A stretch of DNA of 7,831 nucleotides, from positions 1-7,831 of the forward strand of contig USEH01000101.1 of assembly GCA_900553675.1 (NCBI GenBank). Direction: 5' to 3'. The stretch is from an uncultured Ruminococcus sp. GTDB taxonomy: Bacteria; Bacillota; Clostridia; Oscillospirales; Ruminococcaceae. Positions 6,205 through 7,831 of this stretch are shown one piece after another. Both the position numbers and the translations under genes were made by a program. Positions within the stretch are counted from its first letter, which is position 1. Each line of letters begins with the position of its first letter. A model generated the notes under the pieces. It had not been told where the DNA came from, did not search any database, and saw nothing but the letters and a program-made list of their open reading frames with translations.

Positions 6205-6212
6205 AAACATAT

Positions 6213-7052
6213 ATGAAATTCACCAAAATGCATGGCTGCGGCAACGACTACATATATATCAACGGCTTTATCGAAAGCTGCGACGACTGGGGAGCGCTTT
6301 CTGAAAGGCTCTCCGACCGCCACTTTTCTGTCGGCAGCGACGGCGTTATAGTCATCCTGCCGTCTGATGTCGCCGACTTCCGTATGCGTATGTTCAACGC
6401 CGACGGCAGCGAGGGCAAAATGTGCGGCAACGGCTCGCGGTGCGTTGCAAAATACTGCTTCGACAAGGGTCTGACCGACAAGACCGAGTTCACCCTTGAA
6501 ACCCTCGCGGGGATAAAGACCCTGTCGCTTCAGGTGGAGGACGGTATTACAAAAAGCGTGTCAGTCGGCATGGGCAGGGCGGAGTTTTCGTCCAATAAAG
6601 TGCCTGTTATCTGGGACGGAGATGAGGTCGTCAACCAAAAGCTCTCGCTTTCAAGCGGAGACTGGAACGTCACCTGCGTTTCGATGGGCAATCCCCACTG
6701 CGTTACATTCATTCAGGATAGCCCGCGCACGCTGAATCTTGAAAGTATTGGTCCCGAATTTGAAAACAACGCCATCTTCCCCGAACGTGTGAACACCGAG
6801 TTCATCAGGGTGATAGACGATAAGACCCTTGAAATGCGCGTCTGGGAGCGCGGCAGCGGCGAAACCCTTGCCTGCGGAACGGGAGCCTGCGCCTCGGTTG
6901 CGGCAGCTGTCAAGAACGGCATTTGCAGGGCGGGCGAGGAAATTACCGTAAAGCTCTTGGGCGGAGACCTGAACATCACTTGCTCGGAAGATTATGAGAT
7001 TACCATGCGCGGTCCTGCTGAGATTGCGTTTGAAGGCGAAGTCGCGCTGTAA
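6213..7052 (+). CDS. dapF: Diaminopimelate epimerase
   Basis: DapF interconverts LL- and meso-diaminopimelate without a cofactor, by a two-base mechanism with paired cysteines. The 279-residue length is usual. It opens with the typical FTKMHGCGNDYIYI (3-16). The first catalytic cysteine is Cys71 in MCGNGSRC (codon 6423-6425), the second is Cys221 in ACGTGACAS (codon 6873-6875), and WERGSGET (211-218) lies just before it. MGNPHCV (158-164), part of the substrate site, is also present. All key residues are intact. It is separated from lysA by the hairpin-rich gap and has its own strong ribosome binding site, but no clear promoter was found in the gap, so read-through from the riboswitch-controlled transcript is plausible though unproven. 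dapL follows after 29 bases. Together they supply meso-diaminopimelate for lysine and for peptidoglycan. Confidence 0.97.
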   Translation: MKFTKMHGCGNDYIYINGFIESCDDWGALSERLSDRHFSVGSDGVIVILPSDVADFRMRMFNADGSEGKMCGNGSRCVAKYCFDKGLTDKTEFTLETLAGIKTLSLQVEDGITKSVSVGMGRAEFSSNKVPVIWDGDEVVNQKLSLSSGDWNVTCVSMGNPHCVTFIQDSPRTLNLESIGPEFENNAIFPERVNTEFIRVIDDKTLEMRVWERGSGETLACGTGACASVAAAVKNGICRAGEEITVKLLGGDLNITCSEDYEITMRGPAEIAFEGEVAL

Positions 7053-7065
7053 TCACGAAAAATAT

Positions 7066-7072
7066 GAAAGGA
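7066..7072 (+). promoter_or_regulatory. Ribosome binding site GAAAGGA that sets the dapL start
   Basis: GAAAGGA lies 9 bases before the ATG at 7082. Another in-frame ATG at 7064 overlaps this site and has no purine-rich site of its own upstream, so 7082 is preferred. Confidence 0.75.
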
Positions 7073-7081
7073 AAATTTTGT

Positions 7082-7831
7082 ATGAAAGTCAATCCCAACT
7101 ACACTAAAATAAAGGAAAGCTACCTGTTTGCCGAGGTTGCCGCGCGCACTGCAAAGTATGCGAGCGCGCACCCCGAGGCTAAAATCATAAAAATGGGTAT
7201 CGGCGACGTCACCCTGCCGCTCTGCCCCGCCGTTATCGAGGCTATGCACAAGGCGGTCTCCGAGATGGGAGTCAAGGAGACATTCAAGGGCTACGGCGAG
7301 TATCGCGGCTACGATTTCCTCTGTGAAAGCATCTGCCGCTACTACAAGACTTTCGGCGTTGACATCGAAACCGAGGAGGTATTCGTCTCCGAGGGCGCAA
7401 AGAGCGATCTTGGCAACATACTTGACCTGTTCGACAACGACAACACCGTGCTTGTCACCGACCCCGTTTACCCCGTCTATGTCGACACCAACATCATGGC
7501 AGGCAGAAAGGTAATCTACGCCGACGCTACCGAGGCTAACGACTTTTTGCCCCTGCCCGACCCCAGCGTTCATGCGGATATAATATACCTCTGCTCACCC
7601 AATAACCCCACCGGCGCGGCATACACCAAGGCTCAGCTGAAAGAATGGGTGGACTATGCAAAAAAAGAGGGCGCGATAATCCTGCTGGATGCCGCCTATG
7701 AAGCCTTCATCACCGACGAGAACATCCCCCACTCCGCATATGAGGTCGAGGGCGCAAAGGATTGCGTTATCGAGATATGCTCGCTCTCCAAAACCGCCGG
7801 CTTCACCGGCACCCGCTGCGGCTACACCATC
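7082..7831 (+). CDS. dapL: LL-diaminopimelate aminotransferase, 3'-truncated by window edge
   Basis: DapL converts tetrahydrodipicolinate directly to LL-diaminopimelate with glutamate as amino donor and pyridoxal phosphate as cofactor, bypassing the succinylase or acetylase steps (DapD/DapC/DapE). The first 250 codons are present, roughly 60% of a family protein of about 400 residues, and the frame is open to the last base. Signatures of DapL rather than generic aspartate aminotransferases are the N-terminal MGIGDVTLPL (38-47) and GYGEYRGYDFL (70-80). Fold-I features are VTDPVYPVYVD (125-135), CSPNNPTG (171-178), LLDAAYEAF (201-209), and SLSKTAGFTGTRCGY (234-248) with the cofactor lysine at 237 (codon 7790-7792). 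It follows dapF by 29 bases, and the two catalyse consecutive steps, which supports the assignment strongly. Whether dapB or another gene follows cannot be seen. Confidence 0.95.
   Translation, partial: MKVNPNYTKIKESYLFAEVAARTAKYASAHPEAKIIKMGIGDVTLPLCPAVIEAMHKAVSEMGVKETFKGYGEYRGYDFLCESICRYYKTFGVDIETEEVFVSEGAKSDLGNILDLFDNDNTVLVTDPVYPVYVDTNIMAGRKVIYADATEANDFLPLPDPSVHADIIYLCSPNNPTGAAYTKAQLKEWVDYAKKEGAIILLDAAYEAFITDENIPHSAYEVEGAKDCVIEICSLSKTAGFTGTRCGYTI

Larger units (their letters stand above)
5856..6212 (+). repeat. Non-coding, hairpin-rich repeat-like region between lysA and dapF
   Basis: No credible gene is present on either strand; the long reverse frames here are low-complexity or arginine-rich by-products. 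The stretch begins with a purine-rich tract (5884-5923, only three pyrimidines in 40) flanked by a 10-base direct repeat AGTGAAGAGA (5881-5890 and 5909-5918). Five hairpins with three-base loops follow, at 5925-5939, 5950-5962, 6040-6056, 6057-6073 and 6103-6115; the first four share the core GGC-NNN-GCC. GATAG/CTATC (6115-6119 with 6125-6129) and GGTGGG/CCCACC (6144-6149 with 6170-6175) add two more stems. It ends just before the dapF ribosome binding site. The composition differs sharply from the flanking genes. It may be a dispersed repeat or a decayed composite of small elements. Copies elsewhere cannot be checked from one window. Confidence 0.6.

Noticed and set aside
5878..6210. 110-codon reverse-strand open frame in the lysA-dapF gap
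   Set aside because: It is built from the purine-rich tract (giving Leu/Ser/Phe repeats) and hairpins (giving Arg/Ala/Gly-rich segments). It is better explained as a repeat than as a protein, although such frames may be annotated as hypothetical proteins elsewhere.
6992..7573. 193-codon reverse-strand open frame over dapF end and dapL
   Set aside because: It overlaps two strongly supported genes, has no motif, and its Val/Gly/Asp-rich composition is the complement of dapL codons.

Overview
The window looks like chromosomal DNA of a plant-fibre-degrading anaerobic Clostridia member, most likely a rumen or gut Ruminococcus/Oscillospiraceae relative. Support for this is the pair of GH10 xylanases (one a lipoprotein), strong AAGGAG-type ribosome binding sites, a lysine riboswitch of the Firmicutes attenuation type, and lysine synthesis by the LL-diaminopimelate aminotransferase (DapL) route. 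The assignment is inferred from gene content. All protein-coding genes are on the + strand.

Region 1 (1-2272) is a xylan-degradation unit. It holds the 3' part of one GH10 gene, followed 7 bases later by a complete paralogous GH10 lipoprotein gene, and ends in a strong hairpin terminator. Both enzymes keep the two catalytic glutamates, and both carry a short acidic DxDGNGxxDD insertion that resembles a calcium-binding loop.

Region 2 (2273-3260) is one orphan gene bracketed by two similar hairpin terminators. Its protein has a HEYAH zinc-site motif with a downstream Glu and resembles DUF4932-type putative metallopeptidases. It has no visible signal peptide.

Region 3 (3300-7831) is a lysine/cell-wall biosynthesis cluster. 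A perfect-consensus promoter (TTGACA, 17 bp, TATAAT) drives a lysine riboswitch with a readable antiterminator/terminator switch, followed by dapA, lysA, dapF and the first 250 codons of dapL. DapA makes the first committed intermediate, DapL and DapF convert tetrahydrodipicolinate to meso-diaminopimelate for peptidoglycan, and LysA decarboxylates that to lysine, so riboswitch feedback by lysine makes sense. dapB, also needed, is not in the window. Between lysA and dapF lies a 357-base non-coding stretch with a purine-rich tract and a series of GC-rich triloop hairpins. It looks like a dispersed repeat or composite small element and is the least explained part of the window.

No entirely new system is evident. 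The items most worth a second look are the hairpin array, the orphan HEYAH protein with its matched terminators, and the acidic loop shared by the xylanases.
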